Positions 26,717-34,946 of a DNA stretch of 64,000 nucleotides are shown piece after piece. Below the pieces are notes generated by a model. The model searched no databases and was not told where the DNA came from. It saw only the letters and a program-made list of their open reading frames with translations. Origin of the DNA: Blautia coccoides (GTDB lineage Bacteria; Bacillota; Clostridia; Lachnospirales; Lachnospiraceae); the NCBI RefSeq assembly GCF_034355335.1, contig NZ_CP136422.1:1615001-1679000 (forward strand). Reading direction: 5' to 3'. Made by a program: the position numbers and the translations under genes. Position 1 is the first letter of the stretch, and each line of letters starts with the position of its first letter.

Positions 26717-27427
26717 ATGATTTCAACAAAGGAGGGATATACCAGATCGGAGTATTTTTCCAGCATTGCGGCGGCGGACAGTAGAAGAAAAGAATTTGAC
26801 ATTAAAAACCATTCTCTTATTTATACGGAACAGAAGCCGGATTTTCTGTTTATAGGAGATTCTATCACCCATTACTGGGAGTTAAATGCATACTTTAATC
26901 TGCCCGGACAGTTGATCGTGAACAGGGGCATCGGAGGAGACACTACAGAATTTCTGAAAAGGCGGTTTTACGTGGATGCTCTGCAGCTAAAGCCTAGATA
27001 CTGCATAATGGGGATTGGGATCAATGACTCCATTGAACTGGAGGGCGATTATTGGAAGAGACTGGAGCCGAAGCCCTATGATGAGGTTTTGACAACAGCT
27101 CAGAACAATATCAGCAATATCATATGCCAGGCAGAAAATACGGATACCACTTTAATTCTTACCTCTCTTCTGCCCATACACATACCCATTTTACTAAATG
27201 AAGCGATCCGGAAAAGATACATTAAAGAGATGAATGAGTGGCTGGCGCAGACAGCGAAAAGGAATAAGCTGATTTTTGTAAACTATTATAATACCACCAC
27301 GTTTCCGGGAACTGAAAAGCTGCTGGATGGCATTACTTATGACGGTCTGCATCCCAATGCAAAAGGGTATGAAATTATGGCAGGCGTTTTGAAGAACACC
27401 CTGCACCAGTACAAGATCGATCTGTGA
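26717..27427 (+). CDS. SGNH/GDSL-type hydrolase (esterase)
   Basis: A 236-aa esterase without a signal peptide. Block I is FIGDSITHYWEL (Ser49), block III GIGINDS and block V YDGLHPNAKGY (Asp/His). Such enzymes remove acetyl or other acyl groups from sugars and lipids. The start at 26717 follows GAGGAGGG closely; an upstream ATG at 26687 has no ribosome site. It is followed by a YhcH/YiaL protein and a sugar ABC system, suggesting deacetylation of an imported glycan sugar, possibly inside the cell. Confidence 0.87.
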   Translation: MISTKEGYTRSEYFSSIAAADSRRKEFDIKNHSLIYTEQKPDFLFIGDSITHYWELNAYFNLPGQLIVNRGIGGDTTEFLKRRFYVDALQLKPRYCIMGIGINDSIELEGDYWKRLEPKPYDEVLTTAQNNISNIICQAENTDTTLILTSLLPIHIPILLNEAIRKRYIKEMNEWLAQTAKRNKLIFVNYYNTTTFPGTEKLLDGITYDGLHPNAKGYEIMAGVLKNTLHQYKIDL

Positions 27428-27447
27428 TATATCAGGAGGAAAATACA

Positions 27448-27900
27448 ATGATCTTTGATTCGATTCAAAACAAAGAAAATTACAGAGAGTACGAAATGCT
27501 CTATCAGATACTATGCTATCTGGACAGTCTGAAGCAGGGGGAGCTTCCCCTGCCGGATACAGTGATCTGTGAGAACCGCGTTTTCTGCAATCCTGTCTCT
27601 CTTACATCAAAACCGGAAGAGGCCTGTATTTATGAAGCACACAAAAAATATATTGATTTACACTATATTGTGGCAGGAAGAGAGGGAATCGCTACAGCAG
27701 ATGTCAAGTCCCTGACTGAGTCAGTCCCTTACAATGCGGAACGGGATATTGTCTTTTATAAAGGCAGCGCGTCTGGTCGTTATCTGCTGAAGCCGGGTGA
27801 TTTTATGGTGTGTTACCCCAGCGATGCCCACATGGTGGCAATCATGGAAAATAAGCCGGAAAATATAGAAAAAGTGGTAGTTAAGATAAAAGTACAGTAG
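27448..27900 (+). CDS. YhcH/YjgK/YiaL family protein
   Basis: A 150-aa cupin-like beta-barrel protein of the YhcH/YjgK/YiaL (DUF386) family. The stretch EACIYEAHKKYIDLHYIVAG and later KPGDFMVCYPSDAHM are the family hallmarks, with likely metal-binding His/Glu residues. Members occur in sialic acid, ketogulonate and other sugar operons, and some act as sugar anomerases. The start at 27448 has CAGGAGG; a longer in-frame start at 27424 overlaps the upstream gene. It belongs to the same probable sugar regulon as its neighbours. Confidence 0.88.
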   Translation: MIFDSIQNKENYREYEMLYQILCYLDSLKQGELPLPDTVICENRVFCNPVSLTSKPEEACIYEAHKKYIDLHYIVAGREGIATADVKSLTESVPYNAERDIVFYKGSASGRYLLKPGDFMVCYPSDAHMVAIMENKPENIEKVVVKIKVQ

Positions 27901-27912
27901 ACAGTAAGAGAG

Positions 27913-27961
27913 GGCAGCTATAAAGTGCAGATCGACAGGCGTATCTTCACTGATAGCTGCC
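27913..27961 (+). terminator. Weak hairpin after YhcH/YiaL gene
   Basis: A 9-bp perfect stem GGCAGCTAT / ATAGCTGCC with a 31-nt loop, followed only by TTGCTTATTGTT. It may be a weak terminator or an mRNA 3' end before the AraC gene. Confidence 0.35.
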
Positions 27962-28010
27962 TTGCTTATTGTTAAAAGCTGCATAAAAAATTTACAAGGG
28001 GGATTCCTTC

Positions 28011-28868
28011 ATGTCAGTGATTGACAATATACGTTTTACATTTCTCTACATTGATCTATATTCCATGGGAAGAACATGGGTATATCCGGAATCGGTCATA
28101 CCGTATAACATTTTTCGTTACATTGTGAAGGGAAAGGCAGAGTTCTGTATTGACAGTGAAGAGATTCTGGTGGAAGAGAACCAGATCGTGTACATACCCA
28201 GTGGGTGCAGAATGTCCTGCCATGCGCTCAGTGATACATTTGAATTTTTTAGTATCCGTTTTACCACCTCTGTTTTTTATGACGGTGAGGATGTATTAAA
28301 AGAATACTATGGAATACCAAGGGTTACTCAGAGTATGGGAGAGGATAATTATTTCAAAGAGATCTACAGGTGGGTGAAGACAGAGCATATGGCGAAGAAA
28401 TGTTTTGTACGGGGATACCTGGATCTGCTCATAGGCTCCCTTGCAGTAAGAGGAGAGAAAATAGACAGGGATAAAGGGGAAATTAAAACAGAAGAGTATG
28501 ATTTGGAGAGGATTAAAAAAAGAGCCATGAAAACGAAGAAACAGATCGATCCAAGAGTGCAGATCGTGGCGGATTATATCGTTCTCCATCCCAAAGAAAA
28601 ATATACGCCTGAAAAAATGGCAAATATGGCGGAACTGAGCAAGCAGAGGTTCAGCGGCCTTTTTAAGGAAAATATGGGAAAAACGCCTATGGAATATGTG
28701 AGGGAGATCCGGCTTACAACAGCAGCCAGGGCTCTTTTGGTGAGCAATGATAATGTCAACGATATTGCCTATGAAGTAGGATATGAGGATGCCAATTATT
28801 TTATCAGGGAGTTTAAAGCAGCGTTTGGGTTTACCCCGAACCAATACCGAAGGGTAGCAAGAGAATAA
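28011..28868 (+). CDS. AraC family transcriptional regulator
   Basis: A 285-aa regulator with an N-terminal cupin-like sugar-sensing half (about 1-130) and C-terminal AraC double helix-turn-helix (about 185-283, including DIAYEVGYEDANYFIREF). It sits between the hydrolase/YhcH pair and the ABC transporter. A 16-bp motif repeated at 26590 and 28882 upstream of both flanking units is its likely operator. It most likely activates the regulon in response to the transported sugar. Confidence 0.9.
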   Translation: MSVIDNIRFTFLYIDLYSMGRTWVYPESVIPYNIFRYIVKGKAEFCIDSEEILVEENQIVYIPSGCRMSCHALSDTFEFFSIRFTTSVFYDGEDVLKEYYGIPRVTQSMGEDNYFKEIYRWVKTEHMAKKCFVRGYLDLLIGSLAVRGEKIDRDKGEIKTEEYDLERIKKRAMKTKKQIDPRVQIVADYIVLHPKEKYTPEKMANMAELSKQRFSGLFKENMGKTPMEYVREIRLTTAARALLVSNDNVNDIAYEVGYEDANYFIREFKAAFGFTPNQYRRVARE

Positions 28869-28881
28869 GAATAAGACTCTA

Positions 28882-28897
28882 GTGCTATTATTGAGCG
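28882..28897 (+). promoter_or_regulatory. Putative AraC operator, site 2
   Basis: GTGCTATTATTGAGCG matches 15 of 16 bases with the site at 26590-26605. It lies 110 bp upstream of the solute-binding protein start, a usual distance for an AraC activator site. Confidence 0.5.
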
Positions 28898-29006
28898 TTT
28901 GGTTAGTAGATGTACACAAAAAAAATAGGTAAAATAAACCTACAATAAACAAATCGATACGGCCGATATCGGAGATCAGAAAAAAGTCAACAGAGAGGAG
29001 AGCTTT

Positions 29007-30347
29007 ATGAAAAGAAAATTAGCGATTTTGATGGTAGGTGCCATGATAGGTTCCGCCATGCTTACAGGATGCGGACAGGACGGGAATACAGAAAGCAAAC
29101 AGACAGCAGCGGAAACAGGAGAATTAAAAGGTGACATTACATTTTGGCATTCCTTTACACAGGGGCCGCGTCTGGAGGTTATACAGGAGACAGCGGACCA
29201 GTTTATGAAGGATAACCCGGATGTAAATATAACCATAGAGACATTTTCCTGGGGTGATTTTTATACGAAATGGACCACAGGCCTTGCATCCGGGAATGTG
29301 CCGGATATGAGCACTGCACTTCCCGGTCATGTGGTAGAGATGATGGACGCAGAGGCACTTGTTCCCCTGGATGACCTGATCGACGACATAGGAAGAGATA
29401 AGTTTTCAGAAACGGCCCTGTCGGAGGGGGAAAAGGACGGCACCTGCTATTCCCTGCCATTGTATTCCCATGCGCAGGTCATGTGGTACAGAAAAGATCT
29501 GCTGGGGGCAGCAGGCCTGGAAGTTCCAAAGACATGGGATGAATTTGCCAATGCGGCAAAAGCCCTCACAAAAGACGGGGTTTACGGATGTTCCTTCCCC
29601 TGTGGTTCCAATGATCTTATGGGAACACGTTTCTTGAACTTCTATGTGAGAAGCGGCGGCGGGAGCCTCCTTACAGATGATCTGAAAGCGGATCTGACAA
29701 GTGATCTGGCCCTTGACGGTATTCGATACTGGCTGGACATTTATGAAAATTGTTCTCCGAAGGATTCTGTAAATTATGTAGTATTAGATCAGGCAACCCT
29801 GTTCTATCAGGGAAAGACAGCCTTTGACTTTAACTCCGGTTTCCAGATTGGCGGTGTTGAGACAAACTCTCCTGATTTGGTGGATCAGATTGACTGTGCA
29901 CCTCTTCCGAAGATAAATGCGGATGACCCGGAATATGGAGCGGAAACTTCCAATATTCCAATGGTTGTATGGGAGAACTCAGAACATCCGGAAATATGTA
30001 AGGAATTTATCAAGAAATTATATGAGAAAGATACCTATATCAAATTCCTGGAGGCAACACCGGTGGGTATGCTGCCATCCATTACAGGTATATCTGATAC
30101 ACCGGAATACAAAGAGAATGAAACCGTACAGAAGTTTTCCAATGCGGTAGATGTAATTACAAAAACCATGGATATGGGTACTGCCATAGGATTTGAAAAA
30201 GGCCCAAGTGTTCAGGCCGGTCTTCTCACATCCCAGGGAATCATAGAAAGTATGTTCCAGGATATTATCACAAATGGAACTGATGTGGAAAAAGCTGCAC
30301 AGGCAGCAGAAGACAAATTGAATGAGGTATTCAGCACTGTACAGTGA
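29007..30347 (+). CDS. ABC transporter sugar-binding lipoprotein (family 1)
   Basis: A 446-aa extracellular solute-binding protein. The N-terminus has a lipoprotein signal with lipobox LTGC (Cys22), followed by an acidic, Gln-rich linker and a family-1 binding fold that begins GDITFWHSFTQGP. It binds an oligosaccharide or sugar outside the membrane and hands it to the two permeases that follow. Ribosome site AGAGAGGAGA. No ATPase is encoded locally, as is common where a shared MsmK-type ATPase serves many sugar transporters. Confidence 0.93.
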   Translation: MKRKLAILMVGAMIGSAMLTGCGQDGNTESKQTAAETGELKGDITFWHSFTQGPRLEVIQETADQFMKDNPDVNITIETFSWGDFYTKWTTGLASGNVPDMSTALPGHVVEMMDAEALVPLDDLIDDIGRDKFSETALSEGEKDGTCYSLPLYSHAQVMWYRKDLLGAAGLEVPKTWDEFANAAKALTKDGVYGCSFPCGSNDLMGTRFLNFYVRSGGGSLLTDDLKADLTSDLALDGIRYWLDIYENCSPKDSVNYVVLDQATLFYQGKTAFDFNSGFQIGGVETNSPDLVDQIDCAPLPKINADDPEYGAETSNIPMVVWENSEHPEICKEFIKKLYEKDTYIKFLEATPVGMLPSITGISDTPEYKENETVQKFSNAVDVITKTMDMGTAIGFEKGPSVQAGLLTSQGIIESMFQDIITNGTDVEKAAQAAEDKLNEVFSTVQ

Positions 30348-30371
30348 TTTTGAATACATAACCTGTTACCA

Positions 30372-30404
30372 GGGACTGCCCGAACCACCACGAAGGGCAG
30401 TCCC
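30372..30404 (+). promoter_or_regulatory. Intercistronic stem-loop between binding protein and permease
   Basis: A perfect 10-bp GC-rich stem GGGACTGCCC / GGGCAGTCCC with a 13-nt loop and no T run. Such structures after a binding-protein gene stabilise the upstream mRNA or partially block transcription, giving excess binding protein over permease. That role is inferred from position. Confidence 0.6.
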
Positions 30405-30428
30405 ATCCCTCAGAAAGGCGGCATTTTG

Positions 30429-31316
30429 GTGAAAAGAAAAGTAAAATTTGATTATGCCCGCTGGATTTTCGTACTTCCTGCACTGATGGTTGTGGGGATA
30501 CTGTTGATATATCCCATCTTTTCCAGTTTATATTACAGTATGACGACCAAGCATCTGATCAAGGCTTCCTATGATTTTATAGGATTGGAAAATTATAAAG
30601 CGGTTTTATCAGACTCTAATTTTTATAAAGCATTTTTGACCTCCATACTCTGGACAGTGGGTTCATTGTTAGGACAACTGTTTATCGGATTTACAGCAGC
30701 GCTGGCCATTCATCGGGTGAAGATTGGAAAGGGAGTTTACAGAACCCTGATGATCATTCCCTGGGCATTCCCCTCTATTGTGATCGCACTTTCCTGGAAA
30801 TGGATACTGAATGGTGTTTCAGGTTTCCTTCCTAACTTTCTTGTCCAGTTGGGCATCTGCAGCGAACTTCCGCAGTTTTTAAGTGACAGCAGCCTGGTAT
30901 TTCTGACATTGATTTTTATTAATGTCTGGTTCGGCGCGCCGATGATCATGGTAAATGTGCTGTCCGCGCTGCAGACCATTCCCCAGGACCAGTACGAGGC
31001 GGCTCAGATCGACGGTGCTTCCAAGTTCCAGCAGTTCTGGCATATTACGGTACCGCATATTAAGATCGTAGTCGGCCTGTTGGTAGTGCTTCGTACCATT
31101 TGGGTATTCAATAACTTTGATATTATTTATCTTCTTACAGGGGGCGGCCCTGCAAACGCCACCACCACAGTTCCTGTCTATGCATATAATATGGGCTGGG
31201 GAACAAAACTTCTGGGCAGGTCATCTGCAGTTACTGTGCTTTTGCTGGCATTCCTGCTGCTGGTTTGTGTGGTTTACTTTACGATCATTGGAAAATGGGA
31301 AAAGGAGGACAAGTGA
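30429..31316 (+). CDS. Sugar ABC transporter permease (MalF-like)
   Basis: A 295-aa inner-membrane permease with six TM segments and the EAA loop EAAQIDGASKFQQF near 190, which contacts the ATPase. A GTG at 30429 is the likely start (8 nt after AAAGGCGG); a TTG one codon upstream is also possible. Its TGA overlaps the next ATG. It forms the translocation channel with the following permease. Confidence 0.92.
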   Translation: MKRKVKFDYARWIFVLPALMVVGILLIYPIFSSLYYSMTTKHLIKASYDFIGLENYKAVLSDSNFYKAFLTSILWTVGSLLGQLFIGFTAALAIHRVKIGKGVYRTLMIIPWAFPSIVIALSWKWILNGVSGFLPNFLVQLGICSELPQFLSDSSLVFLTLIFINVWFGAPMIMVNVLSALQTIPQDQYEAAQIDGASKFQQFWHITVPHIKIVVGLLVVLRTIWVFNNFDIIYLLTGGGPANATTTVPVYAYNMGWGTKLLGRSSAVTVLLLAFLLLVCVVYFTIIGKWEKEDK

Positions 31317-32149
31317 TGACAAATCAAAAAGAAAAGATCGGCAATGGACTCTGCCATGTATATTTGATCATTTTGTCCATGATTGCTTTTTTTCCGCTGG
31401 TATGGGTTTTACTGTGTTCTGTAAAATCTTCGGGAGAGCTGACTGCAAATCCAACCCGTTTTCTGCCAAAGCACTTTACACTTGAAAATTTTACCCATGT
31501 GATTCAGGACCTGGGATTTGCAGGAAATATCAGCAACAGTTTGATCATTGCAATATCAACTACCTGCATTGCCATAGTGATATCATCCATGGCTGCATAC
31601 GGAATTGTAAGATTTTTTCCGAAGCTGGGTTCTATTATGTCAAAGGTTCTGGTGGCAACTTACATGTTTCCTCCCATCCTTCTGGCGATTCCCTATTCTA
31701 TGGTCATGGCAAAGCTGGGTTTTGTCAATACCAGAGTCGGGCTTGTCATCGTGTATCTCTCCTTCAGCGTACCTTATGCTGTGTGGATGCTGGTAGGCTT
31801 TTTCAAGACAGTGCCGCTGGGGATCGAGGAAGCGGCAAGGGTGGATGGAGCCAATAAGCTTCAGACTTTTGTGAGAATTGTACTGCCCCTGGTCATGCCG
31901 GGAATCGTGGCAACAGCTATTTATACATTTATCAATGCGTGGAATGAATTTTTATACTCTTTGATCCTGATCAACAGCACAGATAAGATGACAGTGTCTG
32001 TGGCGTTAAAATCTCTTCAGGGTTCAGAAATCCTGAACTGGGGAGATATGATGGCAGCATCTGCCCTGGTTGTGGTTCCGTCCGTGATATTCTTTATGTT
32101 TATACAGAATAAGATCGCAGGTGGCATGACTGACGGAGCAGTAAAATAA
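31316..32149 (+). CDS. Sugar ABC transporter permease (MalG-like)
   Basis: A 277-aa permease with six TM segments and the EAA loop EEAARVDGANKLQTF near 175. The start at 31316 overlaps the previous stop (TGATG) behind AAAGGAGG; the longer open frame to 31265 has no support. Second half of the heterodimeric channel. The following oxidoreductase gene is 27 bp downstream and likely in the same operon. Confidence 0.92.
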   Translation: MTNQKEKIGNGLCHVYLIILSMIAFFPLVWVLLCSVKSSGELTANPTRFLPKHFTLENFTHVIQDLGFAGNISNSLIIAISTTCIAIVISSMAAYGIVRFFPKLGSIMSKVLVATYMFPPILLAIPYSMVMAKLGFVNTRVGLVIVYLSFSVPYAVWMLVGFFKTVPLGIEEAARVDGANKLQTFVRIVLPLVMPGIVATAIYTFINAWNEFLYSLILINSTDKMTVSVALKSLQGSEILNWGDMMAASALVVVPSVIFFMFIQNKIAGGMTDGAVK

Positions 32150-32176
32150 CTTTGGATATATTTGGAGGTAATGGAT

Positions 32177-33289
32177 ATGAAGACAATAGGATATGCAATT
32201 GTGGGTACCGGTTATTTCGGCGCGGAACTTGGACGTATTATGAAGGAGCAGGAAGGAGCCAGGATCGTGGCTGTCCTTGACCCGGAAAACGCCCAGTCTG
32301 TAGCAGAGGAGCTGGGATGTGACGTTGAAACAGATTTAGATACCCTGTACAGCCGTGAAGATGTGGAGGCAGTGATCGTGGCAACACCTAATTACCTGCA
32401 CAAGGAACCGGTCATAAAGGCGGCAGAGCACGGGGTAAATGTTTTTTGTGAAAAGCCTATCGCCCTGAGCTATAAGGACTGTGACGAGATGGTAAAAGCA
32501 TGTCAGCAGCACGGTGTTACCTTTATGGCGGGCCATGTCATGAATTTCTTCCGGGGGGTGCGTCATGCGAAAAAATTGATCAACGACGGAGTGATCGGAA
32601 AAGTCCTGTACTGCCATTCTGCCAGAAACGGATGGGAAGAACCGCAGCCGTCAATCTCCTGGAAAAAGATAAGGGAAAAATCAGGGGGACATCTGTATCA
32701 TCACATTCACGAGCTGGACTGTGTACAGTTCCTCATGGGCGGAATGCCGGAAACAGTTACCATGACAGGCGGAAATGTTGCGCACCAGGGGGAGGAGTTC
32801 GGTGACGAGGATGACATGCTGTTTGTAAATATGGAATTTTCTGATAATCGCTATGCGGTTTTGGAGTGGGGGTCTGCCTTCCACTGGCCCGAGCACTATG
32901 TGCTGATCCAGGGCACAAAGGGTGCGATCCGTATTGATATGTGTGACTGCGGGGGCACATTAAAGGTAGACGGAAAAGAGGAGCATTTTCTTGTCCACGA
33001 GTCCCAGGAGGAGGATGATGACCGTACCAGAATATACCACGGCACCGAGATGGACGGAGCCATTATGTACGGAAAACCAGGTAAGAAACCACCCATGTGG
33101 CTTCACAGTATCATGAAGAATGAAATGAAATATTTAAACGGAATCATGCACGGAGCAAAGGCAGACGACGAATTCCGGCCCCTGCTCACAGGAGAGGCGG
33201 CAAGGGCTGCCATAGCAACAGCCGATGCATGTACCATGTCCAGATATGAGAACCGCAAAGTGCAGCTGAGAGAAGTTATAGGAGAGTAG
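32177..33289 (+). CDS. Gfo/Idh/MocA family oxidoreductase
   Basis: A 371-aa NAD(P)-dependent sugar or cyclitol dehydrogenase. The Rossmann motif GTGYFGAELG lies at about residues 9-18 and the catalytic EKP motif in FCEKPIALSY near 92-101. A start at 32177 gives GGAGG a spacing of 8 nt, better than the ATG at 32171. It closes the sugar-transport operon and presumably oxidises the imported sugar or a derivative. The substrate is not apparent. Confidence 0.9.
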   Translation: MKTIGYAIVGTGYFGAELGRIMKEQEGARIVAVLDPENAQSVAEELGCDVETDLDTLYSREDVEAVIVATPNYLHKEPVIKAAEHGVNVFCEKPIALSYKDCDEMVKACQQHGVTFMAGHVMNFFRGVRHAKKLINDGVIGKVLYCHSARNGWEEPQPSISWKKIREKSGGHLYHHIHELDCVQFLMGGMPETVTMTGGNVAHQGEEFGDEDDMLFVNMEFSDNRYAVLEWGSAFHWPEHYVLIQGTKGAIRIDMCDCGGTLKVDGKEEHFLVHESQEEDDDRTRIYHGTEMDGAIMYGKPGKKPPMWLHSIMKNEMKYLNGIMHGAKADDEFRPLLTGEAARAAIATADACTMSRYENRKVQLREVIGE

Positions 33290-33350
33290 AGCCGCGTATA
33301 AAGGATACAATAACATTTGCGAATCTTCTCCTGACAGCGCCGGAAGAATC

Positions 33351-33379
33351 TTGACAAATAAAAAGTCATGTTATATAAT
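33351..33379 (+). promoter_or_regulatory. Consensus sigma-A promoter of MATE gene
   Basis: TTGACA (33351-33356), 17-bp spacer, TATAAT (33374-33379): both hexamers are perfect. Transcription should start near 33386, at the first stem of the leader. Such a strong promoter before an exporter normally needs downstream control, which the leader terminator supplies. Confidence 0.85.
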
Positions 33380-33385
33380 GACAGC

Positions 33386-33469
33386 GTTCATCGGAGGGTG
33401 AACCATTCTGAAAGAAATGGTAACCGGATAAGATGCTGGCTGAAATGCCTGCCTCTTATCCGGTTTTTT
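33386..33469 (+). promoter_or_regulatory. Attenuator-like leader with intrinsic terminator
   Basis: The leader has two small stems (GTTCA/TGAAC at 33386-33403, CCATT/AATGG at 33403-33420) followed by a strong terminator, ACCGGATAAGA (33423-33433) with TCTTATCCGGT (33454-33464) and TTTTTT. GGAGG at 33393-33397 precedes a possible 9-codon ORF (ATT start at 33405, or ATG at 33417) whose TAA at 33429-33431 lies inside the terminator's 5' arm. Ribosome-controlled attenuation or a very small riboswitch are both possible. No known riboswitch class was recognised. Confidence 0.6.
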
Positions 33470-33546
33470 GTGTGGGTTTATGGCCCATTATAGTGTGAAA
33501 GCCTCCGTGGAATGTACATTACGAGCAAAAGGAGAAAAATGAGAGT

Positions 33547-34890
33547 ATGAGTCAAGGACAGAATTTTACAAAAGGAAAAATCCTGATGCCGCTTGTTAAG
33601 TTCGCTCTGCCGGTGCTGGCAGCTATTTTTCTGCAGACCATGTATGGGGCGGTGGACATGCTGGTCGTGGGACAGTTCGCCCAGGCGGCTGATGTCTCGG
33701 CTGTTTCTACGGGAAGCTGGCTGATGCAGCTTATCACAGCGTTTGTGGTGGGAATCGCCATGGGAACTACGATTTTACTGGGAAGAAAAATCGGTGAGGG
33801 AAGAGCTGAGGAAGGCGGAAAGATCATTGGGGCAAGCATCATGCTTTTCATTGTCATCGGTGTAGTGATAACTGTTGTCATGGAAGCTTTTGCAGTGCCC
33901 ATTGCAAGGATCATGCAGACACCGCCGGAGGCGTTTGACGCAACAGTCTCTTATGTGAGGATATGCTCGGCCGGAGCTTTATTTATTGTGGCATATAATG
34001 TCATCGGAAGTATTTTCAGAGGACTTGGGGATTCCAGGATGCCGCTTCTTACAGTGGCTATTGCCTGTGTATTTAACATAGCCGGAGATTTGCTGCTGGT
34101 GGGTGTTTTGGGCATGGCCACTGCGGGAGCTGCCATTGCCACAGTGCTTGCCCAAGTGCTGAGTGTGGTGATCTCGCTTCAGATCATCAGAAAGAGAAAA
34201 TTTCCGTTTGTATTTCATAAAAGGGACATTGTATTTGACAGGAAACGGATGGGAGAAGTGTTTCGGCTGGGATTCCCCATTGCGTTTCAGGATGTGTTGG
34301 TAGGAATTTCATTTCTGGCGATCACAGCTATCGTCAATTCGCTGGGTGTGATACCGTCAGCCGGGGTGGGCGTGGCGGAGAAGCTGTGTGGGTTTATCAT
34401 GCTTGTGCCGTCTGCCTTTAATCAGTCTATGGCAGCATTCGTTTCCCAGAATATGGGGGCAGGGGAATCCGGAAGGGCAAAGAAGGCCCTTCTGTGCGGA
34501 ATCGGAATGTCGCTGGCAGTGGGAGTCCTGATGGCTTATGGCGCGTTTTTCCACGGGGATATCCTGTCAGGGATCTTTGCCAGGGATGCAGAGGTTATTG
34601 CGGCTTCAGCAGAATATTTGAAGGCGTATGCCATTGACTGCCTGCTGGTCTCCGTAATGTTTTGTATGATCGGATATTTTAACGGTTGCGGGAAGACATT
34701 GTTTGTGATGGTGCAGGGAATCGTGGGGGCTTTTGGGGTGAGGATCCCGGTATCGTTTCTTATGAGCCGAATGGTGCCGGTTTCGTTGTTTGGTGTGGGA
34801 CTGGCCACGCCTTGTTCTTCAGCGGTGCAGATTATTTTATGTGTGGGATATTTCTTTTGGGTGAACCGGAAGAGGATAAGAGAAGAATAA
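33547..34890 (+). CDS. MATE family efflux transporter
   Basis: A 447-aa multidrug and toxin extrusion family protein with about 12 TM helices in two related halves. The start region (TKGKILMPLVKFALPVLAAI) and the motif MYGAVDMLVVGQFAQAADVSA are typical. It exports cationic drugs or metabolites using Na+ or H+. It is a single-gene unit behind a consensus promoter and an attenuator-like leader, consistent with drug-inducible expression, though the inducer is unknown. Confidence 0.92.
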   Translation: MSQGQNFTKGKILMPLVKFALPVLAAIFLQTMYGAVDMLVVGQFAQAADVSAVSTGSWLMQLITAFVVGIAMGTTILLGRKIGEGRAEEGGKIIGASIMLFIVIGVVITVVMEAFAVPIARIMQTPPEAFDATVSYVRICSAGALFIVAYNVIGSIFRGLGDSRMPLLTVAIACVFNIAGDLLLVGVLGMATAGAAIATVLAQVLSVVISLQIIRKRKFPFVFHKRDIVFDRKRMGEVFRLGFPIAFQDVLVGISFLAITAIVNSLGVIPSAGVGVAEKLCGFIMLVPSAFNQSMAAFVSQNMGAGESGRAKKALLCGIGMSLAVGVLMAYGAFFHGDILSGIFARDAEVIAASAEYLKAYAIDCLLVSVMFCMIGYFNGCGKTLFVMVQGIVGAFGVRIPVSFLMSRMVPVSLFGVGLATPCSSAVQIILCVGYFFWVNRKRIREE

Positions 34891-34901
34891 TATGATATGA
34901 A

Positions 34902-34934
34902 GGCAGTGCGAACCTTCAGCCGGTTCACACTGCC
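34902..34934. terminator. Hairpin between convergent MATE and LacI genes
   Basis: A 13-bp stem GGCAGTGCGAACC / GGTTCACACTGCC with one mismatch and a 7-nt loop. No clear T run follows on either strand, so it is a weak or factor-assisted terminator. Confidence 0.5.
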
Positions 34935-34946
34935 GACGCTGCGCTG

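Noticed and set aside
33340..33470. Known riboswitch (guanidine, fluoride, c-di-GMP or SAM type) before the MATE gene
   Set aside because: None of the conserved cores of these classes could be found; the stems are too short and lack the expected loops.
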